In this document: positions 44,283-51,933 of the stretch, in pieces
How the letters are laid out: every line of letters starts with the position of its first letter
How positions within the stretch are numbered: position 1 is the first letter of the stretch
From: Saccharothrix sp. NRRL B-16348
GTDB taxonomy: Bacteria; Actinomycetota; Actinomycetes; Mycobacteriales; Pseudonocardiaceae
Direction: 5' to 3'
Length of the DNA stretch: 64,000 bases
Assembly: GCF_001280085.1 (NCBI RefSeq)
Contig: NZ_LGED01000001.1
Span: 62,001 to 126,000, forward strand
Notes under the pieces: model-generated
What the model saw: only the letters and a program-made list of their open reading frames with translations
The model's database searches: none
Told to the model about the DNA's origin: nothing
Made by a program: the position numbers and the translations under genes

Positions 44283-44309
44283 GACGACCACCTCCCAATC
44301 TGGCACAAG

Positions 44310-44329
44310 CGTACCAAATTTGTGGTACG
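44310..44329. promoter_or_regulatory. Palindromic operator in the sugE-tetR promoter
   Basis: GTACCA-N6-TGGTAC with one further pair (C/G) at each end, in a locally AT-rich stretch 28 bases upstream of the sugE start. On the minus strand a TTGTAC (44338-44333) and TACGCT (44313-44308), 19 bases apart, could be -35/-10 elements flanking the dyad, so the regulator would block them. This is a typical TetR-type site. Confidence 0.65.
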
Positions 44330-44368
44330 TGAGTACAAGAATGGGGCGGTGATCCCGCTCTCCGCCAC

Positions 44369-45124
44369 TCAGCGCCGGGCCGCGAGCCGTTCCGCGAGGT
44401 TCGCCAGGTCGTCCGCGAACGGCGCCGTGGTCGAGCCCTCCTCCGGCCGGCTCAGCACGGTCAGCTCCTTGCCGTCGGCCGTCGTCACGCGCGCGTACAC
44501 CTGCGCACTGGACGTCGCCATCATCGAGGAACCCGGCCGCGCCAGCACCACGGACACCGTGCCGTAGGCGTCACCGTCGCGCACGAGGAAGCTCGCGCCC
44601 CGCGCGTCGGTCGGGCAGTCCGCCGCGGCGGGCGACGCCTGGTCGGCGTTGGCGACCGAGAGCTCGTCGGCGAGGGCGACGGCGAGCTCCCGGTCCACCT
44701 CAACGCACCCGCGTTGGGCGCTGCCGGCCGCGGTGCGACCGGCGCTCCCCAATGGCTCGTCCCCCTGCGTAGACGGGTCATCGGGGATGCTCTCGGGCGG
44801 ATTTCCACCGCTGCGGTCCGGTGACGCGTCCTTCGGCACCATGTCCGGCTCGCCCGCGGTGAAAGGTGTGACGTTAGGGGACGAAGCGTGCTCAGCGGAA
44901 CCCGCGGCGGACGTATCGCTGCTCGTGGTCCCCAAGAGGTTCGCGGTGACGGCCAGGCCGCCGAACACGAGCACGAGCGCCACGGCGGACCCGACGGCGA
45001 TGGCTGACCTGCGCCGGGCGGTCGCCCGCGCCGAGGCCGACCGCACCGCGGCCACGTCGAAGGACGGTGGCGGCACTTCCCGGGCCGCGTCGCGGAACAG
45101 CTCAGCGAGCTTCTGCTCGTCCAC
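44369..45124 (-). CDS. Single-pass membrane protein paired with SigE-type sigma factor (pair 3)
   Basis: This is a protein of 251 residues. N-terminus MDEQKLAELFRDAAREVPPPSFDVAAVRSASARATARRRS resembles the other sigma partners (EVPPPSFD versus DEPPLDFD); TM at about 41-63 (AIAVGSAVALVLVFGGLAVTANL), a Ser/Asp/Pro-rich linker, and a C-terminal domain with two Cys (QRGCVEVD, AADCPTDARG). It lies 17 bases after the sigma gene. The function is inferred from pairing. Confidence 0.65.
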   Translation of the reverse strand: MDEQKLAELFRDAAREVPPPSFDVAAVRSASARATARRRSAIAVGSAVALVLVFGGLAVTANLLGTTSSDTSAAGSAEHASSPNVTPFTAGEPDMVPKDASPDRSGGNPPESIPDDPSTQGDEPLGSAGRTAAGSAQRGCVEVDRELAVALADELSVANADQASPAAADCPTDARGASFLVRDGDAYGTVSVVLARPGSSMMATSSAQVYARVTTADGKELTVLSRPEEGSTTAPFADDLANLAERLAARR

Positions 45125-45141
45125 CTACCTCCTCCTCCCGC

Positions 45142-45660
45142 TCACGACGCCGGCCGCAAGTCTTCGATCGTGTCGCCCAACGCCTCGCGAAGGGCTTCCA
45201 GCCCCCTGGAGGTCTGGCTCTTCACCGTGCCCTCGGAGCACCCCAGCGCCTCGGCCGCCGCCGCGACGTCCAGGCCCTCCAGGAACCTGAGCACGAGCAC
45301 CGCCCGCTGCCTCGGCGGCACCCGCCGCAAGCCCGCGACCAGCGCCTCGCGCGTCGCCACCGAGTCGGCCACCTCGCCGTCGCCCGAGGGCGTCTCCGGG
45401 ACCTCGTCCACGAAGCGCTCCCGCCGCCACGGCCGGCGCGACTCGTCGATCACCGCGCGCACCAGGGACCGGCGGACGTAGGCGTCCAGGGCCTGCTTGT
45501 CCCGGACCTTGCGCCACCTGCGGTGCAACGCGACGAACGCGGTCTGCGCGAAGTCGTCCGCCCGGTGCCAGTCACCACAGAGCAGGAACGCCGTTCGGCG
45601 CACGGCCTCCCGGCGAGCCACGAAGTACTCCGCGAACTCCTGCTCGTCGCGCTGATCCAC
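45142..45660 (-). CDS. SigE-family RNA polymerase sigma factor (pair 3)
   Basis: This is an ECF sigma factor of 172 residues. Region 2: FAEYFVARREAVRRTAFLLCGDWHRADDFAQTAFVALHRRW. Region 4: LRRVPPRQRAVLVLRFLEGLDVAAAAEALGCSEGTVKSQTSRGLEALREAL. The GTG at 45660 was chosen because GGAGAGAG lies seven bases upstream; a longer frame adds ten residues. It is divergent from the threonine aldolase gene. Confidence 0.9.
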   Translation of the reverse strand: MDQRDEQEFAEYFVARREAVRRTAFLLCGDWHRADDFAQTAFVALHRRWRKVRDKQALDAYVRRSLVRAVIDESRRPWRRERFVDEVPETPSGDGEVADSVATREALVAGLRRVPPRQRAVLVLRFLEGLDVAAAAEALGCSEGTVKSQTSRGLEALREALGDTIEDLRPAS

Positions 45661-45812
45661 GCGGACTCTCTCCGCTCGTCGTGCTTGCACTTACCGGACG
45701 GAACCGGTGCCGCCAACGGTTGCACGCCGGTTCACCGAGACTGCGTCACCCCCCATCGTGGTACCGCCGACACGACTGGGTCAGGGCTTGCCCGGTGTGA
45801 TGTGATCCATTC

Positions 45813-46832
45813 GTGACCCAGCTCTCGCCGCTCGACTTCCGCTCCGACACCGTCACCCAGCCGGACGAGGCCATGAGACTGGCGATGTCCGGCGCCGAGG
45901 TCGCCGACGACGTGCTGGACCACGACCCGACCATGCGCCTGCTCGAAGAACGGGTCGCGGAGCTGCTGGGCGTGGAGGCGGCGCTGTGGGTGCCGTCGGG
46001 GTCGATGGGCAACCTGATCGCGCTGACCGTGCACCTGCGGCCCGGCGACCGGTTCCTCGCGCCGCGCGGCGCGCACGTGCTCGACAACGAGCTGGGCACG
46101 GCGGCGTGGATCGCGGGTGGGATGCCGCACCCGTTGGAGTGCGACGCGGGGCCCGGTCGGGCGTCACCCGATGCGGTACGTGCGGCGGCGGGCACGTCCG
46201 GGCCGTACTACACGCTGCGCACGACGCTCTTGTGCCTGGAGAACACGCACAACGCCGCCGGCGGGACCGTGACGCAGCCCGACGAGCACGCGTTGCTGGT
46301 GTCGGCGGCGCGGGAGACCGGCCTGCGCGTGCACCTGGACGGCGCGCGGCTGTGGAACGCGGCCGTGGCGCTGGGGCTGCCGCCCGCGGCGTTGACGGTC
46401 GGGGTGGACACGGTGCAGGTGTGCCTGTCGAAGGGGCTCGGCGCGCCGGTCGGGTCGGTGGTGGCCGGGTCGACGTCGTTCGTCGCGGAGGCGCGGCGGG
46501 TGCGCAAGATGCTCGGCGGCGGTGTGCGGCAGGGTGGCGTGCTGGCCGCCGCGGGGCTGGTCGGGCTGGGGCGCGTCGACGACCTCGCACACGACCACGC
46601 GAACGCCCGCACGTTGGCGCAGGGACTGGTGGAGCTCGGCTGGCAGGTCGACGAGCCGGAGACCAACATCGTGCTGGCGGGCGTGCCGGACCTGGAGGTG
46701 ACGTTGACCGGACTGCGGCACTTGGGCGTGTTCGCCGGGCCGATGGCGGGCAAGGTGCGGTTCGTGCTGCACCGCGACGTGAACGCGGACGACGTGGCCG
46801 AGGCGTTGCGCCGGATCGGGTCGGCGAGCTGA
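45813..46832 (+). CDS. ltaE: Low-specificity threonine aldolase
   Basis: This PLP enzyme of 339 residues splits threonine/allo-threonine to glycine and acetaldehyde. Motifs: LDFRSDTVTQPDEAMRLAMSGAEVADDVLDHDPTMRLLEERVAELLG, CLENTHNAAGG, HLDGARLWNAAVAL and the PLP lysine in VCLSKGLGAPVGS. It starts with GTG and lacks a clear ribosome-binding site. The HAD gene follows after one base. Confidence 0.95.
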   Translation: MTQLSPLDFRSDTVTQPDEAMRLAMSGAEVADDVLDHDPTMRLLEERVAELLGVEAALWVPSGSMGNLIALTVHLRPGDRFLAPRGAHVLDNELGTAAWIAGGMPHPLECDAGPGRASPDAVRAAAGTSGPYYTLRTTLLCLENTHNAAGGTVTQPDEHALLVSAARETGLRVHLDGARLWNAAVALGLPPAALTVGVDTVQVCLSKGLGAPVGSVVAGSTSFVAEARRVRKMLGGGVRQGGVLAAAGLVGLGRVDDLAHDHANARTLAQGLVELGWQVDEPETNIVLAGVPDLEVTLTGLRHLGVFAGPMAGKVRFVLHRDVNADDVAEALRRIGSAS

Positions 46833-46833
46833 C

Positions 46834-47415
46834 GTGCGCTGGGCGGTGTTCGACTACGGCGAGGTGATCAGCGAGCCGACCCGGGAGCTGCCCGCGCTGG
46901 CAGAGCTGCTCGGGGTGTCCGTCGAGGACTTCTCGCGCGCGTACTGGGCCGTGCGGCACGCCTACGACGCCGGTCAGCCCGACCTGGAGTACTGGCGCGC
47001 GGTCGGCGCCTCCGTCGGCGTGCCGGTGGACGAGGCGCTGGCCGGTCGGCTGACCGAGGTGGACGTGCGCGGGTGGCTGCGGGCCGAGCCCGGCGTGGTG
47101 GAGCTGCTGGCGGAGCTGGCGTCGGCGGGCGTGCCGTTGGCGCTGCTGTCGAACGCGCCCGTGTCGTTCGCGCGGACCGCCGAGCGGGAGCCGTGGACCA
47201 GGCACTTCCGGCACCTGGTGTTCTCCGGTGACCTCGGCGTGGCCAAGCCGGACCCGCGGATCTTCGCCGCGTTGGCGGAGCGGATCGGGGCGCGGCCCGA
47301 GGACTGCGTGTTCTTCGACGACCGGCGGGCGAACGTGGAGGGCGCGGTCGCGGCCGGGCTCCAGGGCGTGCTGTGGCAGGGGCCCGGGCACGCGCGGCAG
47401 GTGCTCGGGGCTTAG
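46834..47415 (+). CDS. HAD-superfamily hydrolase with altered motif I
   Basis: This is a HAD protein of 193 residues. Motif I reads VFDYGEVI, with nucleophile Asp7 but Gly9 in place of the usual second Asp; the YihX-type sugar phosphatases also lack it. Motif II is LALLSNAP, motif III Lys in LGVAKPDPRIFAAL, and motif IV VFFDDRRANVEGA. The cap region (about 15-100) is helical. It starts with GTG one base after ltaE, so they are likely co-transcribed. The substrate is unknown. Confidence 0.86.
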   Translation: MRWAVFDYGEVISEPTRELPALAELLGVSVEDFSRAYWAVRHAYDAGQPDLEYWRAVGASVGVPVDEALAGRLTEVDVRGWLRAEPGVVELLAELASAGVPLALLSNAPVSFARTAEREPWTRHFRHLVFSGDLGVAKPDPRIFAALAERIGARPEDCVFFDDRRANVEGAVAAGLQGVLWQGPGHARQVLGA

Positions 47416-48179
47416 CCGTTCTCCGGGCTCAGGGTCCTTTCGGCCCTCGCCGCGCGCAGTTCGGCGCGCAGTTCGGCCAGCTCCTCGCGGACCAGGCGGA
47501 GTTCGGCCGCCGTCGCCTGCTCGGCCTCGGCCACCGAGTCCTCGACCCCGCTGAGCCGTTCGACCAGCCAGGACGCGATCGTGCCGGTGATGACACCCAG
47601 CAGCGCGATGCCGCCGATCATCAGCAGTGCGGCGACCAGGCGTCCCTCCCAGGTGACGGGGTAGCGGTCGCCGTAGCCGACGGTGGAGATCGTGGTGAGC
47701 GTCCACCACGTGGCGTCGCCGAACGTGGTGATGGAGGCGTCCGGGTGGTGGCGTTCCGCGTCCAGCACCGCCAGCGAGGCGCACAGGCCGACCAGGAAGG
47801 TGACGCCCGCGGCGTAGACGCCGACGCGTTGCCGGAACTTGCCCGCGAACCGCTTGTTGAGCACCTTGAGGACGCTGATCAGCCGGAGCACGCGCAGCTG
47901 GCGGATCATCGGCAGCAGGACCGCGAGCAGGTCGAACAGGTGGGTGACGACGAATCTGCGCTTGTCGACGGCGAGCTTGAGGCGCACGGCGTAGTCCACC
48001 GCGAAGACCAGCCAGATCAGCCAGAGGACGACCTCCAGCACGGCGTGCACGCCGGGGGTCGAGCGGCCGTCGAGGACCTGCCAGGCGTAGACCACCACGA
48101 AGAGCACGGCCAGGCCCGTCAGCGGCCATTCGGCGCGGCGCTCCCACTGGGCGAGGCGTCGTTCATCGGTCTCGAACAC
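47412..48179 (-). CDS. Voltage-gated-type potassium channel
   Basis: This is a membrane protein of 255 residues with about six helices: LTGLAVLFVVVYAWQVL, VVLWLIWLVFAVDYAVRL, then a charged S4-like stretch (RQLRVLRLISVLKVLNKRFAGKFRQR), VYAAGVTFLVGLCASLAVL, pore helix and selectivity filter TLTTISTVGYGDRYPVT, and LLMIGGIALLGVITGTIASWLV. The C-terminal 45 residues form a predicted coiled coil (VAEAEQATAAELRLVREELAELRAELRAARAE). A GTG start is assumed; no strong ribosome-binding site. Convergent with the HAD gene by 4 bases. Confidence 0.88.
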   Translation of the reverse strand: MFETDERRLAQWERRAEWPLTGLAVLFVVVYAWQVLDGRSTPGVHAVLEVVLWLIWLVFAVDYAVRLKLAVDKRRFVVTHLFDLLAVLLPMIRQLRVLRLISVLKVLNKRFAGKFRQRVGVYAAGVTFLVGLCASLAVLDAERHHPDASITTFGDATWWTLTTISTVGYGDRYPVTWEGRLVAALLMIGGIALLGVITGTIASWLVERLSGVEDSVAEAEQATAAELRLVREELAELRAELRAARAERTLSPENG

Positions 48180-48249
48180 CGACCCATGGTGCGGGCCGGC
48201 TCGGCGTTTTTCCAGCTCGTGGGGACGATCGGGCAGGTTTCGGTGCCGT

Positions 48250-48423
48250 TCAGGGCCCCTTGATGCCCTTCGGGCGCTTGCCGCTCTTGATGGCGCCGTA
48301 CGCGGCGGTGCCCAGGAAGAGCACGCCACCGATCACCGCGAGCCAGAAGACGCCCTCGATCACGGCGCCGAGCACGGTGATCACGAGCCAGGCCGCGAGC
48401 AGCCACAGGATTATCCGGACCAT
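48250..48423 (-). CDS. Small hydrophobic membrane protein (57 residues)
   Basis: This is a short ORF: MVRIILWLLAAWLVITVLGAVI, then EGVFWLAVIGGVLFLGTAAYGAI, then a basic tail KSGKRPKGIKGP. There are two likely transmembrane helices with a positive C-terminus. Small hydrophobic proteins of this type are widespread in actinomycetes without known role. Codon third positions are GC-rich, as in real genes here, and the ATG sits between the flanking genes without overlap. Confidence 0.7.
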   Translation of the reverse strand: MVRIILWLLAAWLVITVLGAVIEGVFWLAVIGGVLFLGTAAYGAIKSGKRPKGIKGP

Positions 48424-48490
48424 GCCACCCGAACGACTGAACCTCCCGATCAGTTCCCCACTCCGGTCCCGATCAGGAGTAGAAATGTCG

Positions 48491-49645
48491 TCATGGTGAT
48501 GACAACCAAGCGCCGAGCCGCCGCAACGCCTCCTCGATGTCGGGGGCGGCCCCGGCGAAGGACAGGCGGATGAACGCGTGCCCGCGCACGGGGTCGAAGT
48601 CGACGCCCGGCACGATCGCGACCCCCGTGTCGTCCAGCAGGCGGCGGCAGAAGTCCATCGAGTCGTCGGTGAGGTGGGAGACGTCGGCGTAGGCGTAGAA
48701 GGCGCCGTCGGCCGGGGCCACCTTGTCGATGCCGAGGTCGGCCAGGCCCTTGAGCAGCACGTCCCGGTTGAGGCGGTACCCCTCGACCAGGCGCTCGGTC
48801 TGCGCGTACGACTCGGGCTCGAACGCGGCGACGGCCGCGTGCTGGGCCAGCGCGGGCGGGCAGAGCGTGAAGTTGCCCGTCAACCGGTCCACCGCCCGGC
48901 GCACGTCGGGCGGCAGCAGCATCCACCCCAACCGCCAGCCGGTCATGGCGAACGCCTTGGAGAAGGAGTTGACCACAATGGAGCCACGGGAGGTCTGCCA
49001 CGCGCAGGCGAGGGGCGTGCCGTAGCTGATGCCGTGGTAGATCTCGTCGCTGACGAGCCGCACGTCTTGCTCGGCGCACCAGGCCGACAGGGCGGCCAGT
49101 TCGGCGGGGGACAGCACGGTGCCGGTCGGGTTCGCCGGGCTGGCCACCACGAGCCCGTCGAGCGGACCGGCGTCGGCCAGCATCTCCACGGTGGGCTGGA
49201 ACCGCGTCTCCGGGCCGCAGGCCAGCTCGACGACCTCGCACCCCAGCGCGGTGAGGATGTTGCGGTAGGCGGGGTAGCCGGGGCGGGCCAACGCGACCCG
49301 GTCGCCTGCTTCGAACGCGGCGAGGAACGCCAGCAGGAAGCCGCCGGACGAGCCGGTGGTGACCACGACGTCGTCCGCCGAGACCGCCAGCCCGTACTGC
49401 CGGGCGTAGTGGCCGGCGAGGGCTTCGCGCAGCTCCACGATCCCGAGCTGCTCGGTGTAGCCCAGCGTCTGCTCGCGCAGGGCCCGGTGAGCGGCCTCCA
49501 GCACGGGCGCGGGCGCCGGACTGGACGGCTGTCCGGCCGCCAACGACACGACGTCCCCTACGACCCGCTGTCGCCGTGCGGCGGCGGACAGCACCTCCAT
49601 GACGTGGAAGGGAGGCACATCGGCACGCGCGGCAACACCAAGCAT
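48491..49645 (-). CDS. Class I/II PLP-dependent aminotransferase
   Basis: This is an aminotransferase of 384 residues of the AspC/MalY-like fold. Motifs: VVSLAAGQPSSPAPAPVLEAAHRAL, YTEQLGIVELREALAGHYARQYGL, VVTTGSSGGFLLAFLAAF, SPANPTGTVL, DEIYHGISYG, the PLP lysine in VVNSFSKAFAMTGWRLGW, and the substrate-carboxylate Arg in FIRLSFAG. The amino donor is not predictable. It has a 150-base upstream region (49646-49795), which holds the small dyad CACTCG/CGAGTG. Confidence 0.92.
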   Translation of the reverse strand: MLGVAARADVPPFHVMEVLSAAARRQRVVGDVVSLAAGQPSSPAPAPVLEAAHRALREQTLGYTEQLGIVELREALAGHYARQYGLAVSADDVVVTTGSSGGFLLAFLAAFEAGDRVALARPGYPAYRNILTALGCEVVELACGPETRFQPTVEMLADAGPLDGLVVASPANPTGTVLSPAELAALSAWCAEQDVRLVSDEIYHGISYGTPLACAWQTSRGSIVVNSFSKAFAMTGWRLGWMLLPPDVRRAVDRLTGNFTLCPPALAQHAAVAAFEPESYAQTERLVEGYRLNRDVLLKGLADLGIDKVAPADGAFYAYADVSHLTDDSMDFCRRLLDDTGVAIVPGVDFDPVRGHAFIRLSFAGAAPDIEEALRRLGAWLSSP

Positions 49646-49795
49646 GCCGGCCAGGCTAATCGACCCCCGGCACGATCCCGCAGGTCACCGCCACCGCCAC
49701 CCACCAACCCCGCCGCCTTCCCCAGGCCCGGCCACTCGTAGCGCCGAGTGTCCGCAAGTCCTGGCGTCGGCGTCGTGCCGTCAGCAGCCCTGCCG

Positions 49796-50950
49796 TCAGT
49801 AGCCTTGGTAGCCGCCTCCACCCGCCATCGACTTCAGGCCGGGGTGGCCGTCGAAGCCGCCGTAGCGCGAGAAGGTGTAGCGGACCCCGGCGATGATGTT
49901 GTCGACCGGGTTCCAGATGTCGTCGTGGCCGGGCAGCTTGTGCGCCTGGAACGTCGGGTCGATGCACTGCATCAGGCCCTTCGAGGGCGTGCCCTTGGCG
50001 GCGTTGGAGTCCCAGTCGTTGAGGGCGTGCGGGTTGCCGCCGGACTCCTTCTCGATGATCGTCCAGATCTCGTCGATGTTGTCCTCGGTGACCGGGATGC
50101 CGTTGGCCTGCAGGATCCGGATCGCCTCGCGGATCCACTCCTCGACGTTGCCGGGCGGCGGGCCGCTCGACGGCGGGCCACCACTGGGCCCGAGACCGCC
50201 CATGCCGCCGCCACCTCCGCCACTCCCACCACCGGAACCCGAACCCGAACCTGAGGAGGAACCCTGCTGCGACTGGTCGGTGGGCTGCGGCGAGGTGGAC
50301 GACGGGGCGGTCCGGCCGTCTGACGGCGGCGGCTCGGGCGAGGGCGTCCACTCGATCGCCTTGCCCGGAGCGGGCGTGAACGGTTGCGTGTCCGGGTCAG
50401 CCATGGTCGAGAACGCGGGCGTGATCGCGCCGGCCCGGCCGTTCAACGCCGCCAGCGCCGCGCTCAACGCCTGCTCGGCCTGGTCGATCACGGGCTGGGC
50501 GTCGCCCGCCGCCTCCTGGCACATGCCCCGGATGGCGGAGTCGACGTCCTCCTGAGGCATGCCTTGAGCCTGCCGGCGCAACTGCCGCACCCGGCCGAGC
50601 AGGTTCTCGCAAATGCGCTCGACCGACGTTTTCGCCGATTCCAACGCCGCTGCCGCGGCCTCCAGATCACCGGCCGCCGCGGTCAACGCGTCGGTCAGGG
50701 AATTCCCGCTCTTGGCGAATCCCTCCATGTACGCGACGAATCCGTCGGCCGAACCGCCCTGCCACGCGTCGTCCAGCCGAACGACCGACTGCCGCACCGC
50801 GGCACCGCTTTCCGCGGCCTTCGTGGCGGCCTGCTTCCACCGGTTCGCGATCTCCTTCACGGCGTCCGGCCGGGCCGTGTCGACCTTGTCCGCGAGCTGC
50901 GCCAACGCCTGCCCACCGGGCAGCGCCGCGACCTCGTCCGAGGCTCCCAT
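49796..50950 (-). CDS. T7SS-type protein with C-terminal SLT lysozyme-like domain (module 2)
   Basis: This is a protein of 384 residues. The helical N-terminal half (1-200) is ESX-substrate-like, with LDDAWQGGSADGFVAYMEGF carrying a W-x-G-type turn. A Ser/Gly/Pro-rich linker (about 215-270) leads to a transglycosylase-type domain: WTIIEKESGGNPHALNDWDSNAAKGTPSKGLMQCIDPTFQAH and NIIAGVRYTFSRYGG. The Glu in EKESGG is the expected catalytic acid. No signal peptide is present, so export through a type VII route is inferred. It lies 4 bases after the EspC-like gene and probably remodels peptidoglycan. Confidence 0.85.
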   Translation of the reverse strand: MGASDEVAALPGGQALAQLADKVDTARPDAVKEIANRWKQAATKAAESGAAVRQSVVRLDDAWQGGSADGFVAYMEGFAKSGNSLTDALTAAAGDLEAAAAALESAKTSVERICENLLGRVRQLRRQAQGMPQEDVDSAIRGMCQEAAGDAQPVIDQAEQALSAALAALNGRAGAITPAFSTMADPDTQPFTPAPGKAIEWTPSPEPPPSDGRTAPSSTSPQPTDQSQQGSSSGSGSGSGGGSGGGGGGMGGLGPSGGPPSSGPPPGNVEEWIREAIRILQANGIPVTEDNIDEIWTIIEKESGGNPHALNDWDSNAAKGTPSKGLMQCIDPTFQAHKLPGHDDIWNPVDNIIAGVRYTFSRYGGFDGHPGLKSMAGGGGYQGY

Positions 50951-50954
50951 CAGC

Positions 50955-51260
50955 TCACACCGCCCGGAAGGAGCCCGCGTTGGCGGTCTCCACGTCGACC
51001 ACGGACTGCTGCACGGCATCGATCGCGCGTTCCACCTTGCCCAGCACGGACTCGGCCGCGGCGAACTCGACGCCCGCCTTCTGGTCGAGTCCGGACGCCG
51101 CCGCGGAAAGCCCGCCCGAACTCGCCAGTTTGCCGAAGATGTCCGAATCCGCGTGATGACCGGAGAACCCGTCACCCACCGCGCCGAATTGTCCCGCCTG
51201 CGCGCTCACCGTGCTCCGGCACTGCTCCATCGCCTCGGCGTTGAACTTCGCGACCGCCAT
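50955..51260 (-). CDS. EspC-like T7SS secreted protein (module 2)
   Basis: This is a helical protein of 101 residues: FNAEAMEQCRSTVSAQAGQFGAVGDGFSGHHADSDIFGKLASSGGLSAAASGLDQKAGVEFAAAESVLGKVERAIDAVQQSVVDVETANAGSFRAV. The pattern resembles the T7SS EspC/DUF2580 family, small partners of ESX substrates. It sits 4 bases upstream of the SLT-domain gene, suggesting the two are exported as a pair. Confidence 0.72.
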   Translation of the reverse strand: MAVAKFNAEAMEQCRSTVSAQAGQFGAVGDGFSGHHADSDIFGKLASSGGLSAAASGLDQKAGVEFAAAESVLGKVERAIDAVQQSVVDVETANAGSFRAV

Positions 51261-51301
51261 TGTTCGACTGTAGGACGGGACCGGCGACGACACCGCCGTT
51301 A

Positions 51302-51829
51302 TCAGCCGAATTCCTCCAACAGGCCGGTGATCCTCTTCCGCAGCACGTCGGGGTCGGACGGCCCGTGGAAGTCGACCACGTCCGCCGCACGCCTGCGCCG
51401 CCCGCTCTGGTCGATCGCCGCCGCGCCGAACTGGCCGCGCAGGTCCGGTCCGCCGACGAGGCCGTCGGCCAGGTCCGGCAGCAGCCCGACCAGCGCGGTG
51501 GCTAGATCGGCGTCGACCTCCCGCACGGTGAGCAGGTCCCGGGTCAGCACGGCCAGCATCGAACCGGAGCCGGTGGACGCGGCCAGCGCGCGCACCGCGG
51601 CTCTGCCCATGCCCAGCCGCAGGTCCGCCGACCGCGGCGGGTAGGCGATGAGCTTGAACGCCGCGCCGAGCCACGGGTCGAGTTCGCCGCCACGTGCCAG
51701 TCCCTGGGCGGTGAGGTGGCTCCACGGCGCGGGTTCGTCCTGCACGTGCAGCACGATCGGCATGGCGCCGAGGTCGAGGTGTTCCCAGGCGGTGCGGAAC
51801 GCGGTGGCGCTGAGGGTCGCATTGGTCAC
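51302..51829 (-). CDS. Short EspG paralogue (module 2)
   Basis: This is a protein of 175 residues. LSATAFRTAWEHLDLGAMPIVLHVQ matches the EspG N-terminal motif seen at 14231-15043, and MLAVLTRDLLTVREVD, DGLVGGPDLRGQFGAAAI and VVDFHGPSDPDVLRKRITGLLEEF align with conserved parts of full-length EspG. It is about 80 residues shorter than the neighbouring copy, mainly in the middle and in the segment before the C-terminal helix. It could be a dedicated chaperone for the EspC/SLT pair downstream. Confidence 0.7.
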   Translation of the reverse strand: MTNATLSATAFRTAWEHLDLGAMPIVLHVQDEPAPWSHLTAQGLARGGELDPWLGAAFKLIAYPPRSADLRLGMGRAAVRALAASTGSGSMLAVLTRDLLTVREVDADLATALVGLLPDLADGLVGGPDLRGQFGAAAIDQSGRRRRAADVVDFHGPSDPDVLRKRITGLLEEFG

Positions 51830-51933
51830 CAGACGTCACTCCCGAATGACGGCGGGCATTGCTCCGGCCCCCCAGGCCCGCACCGGAACTGACGTCCTGG
51901 AGGACGCGCGGGTTCCGTTTTGGCGCCGGGAAC

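Noticed and set aside
44283..44309. Guanidine riboswitch upstream of sugE
   Set aside because: Only 27 bases separate the dyad from the start codon and no riboswitch-like fold or conserved ACGR-type loop was seen.
45853..48147. 764-codon minus-strand frame opposite ltaE and the HAD gene
   Set aside because: It spans two real genes on the other strand and has no recognisable domain; a GC-skew artefact.
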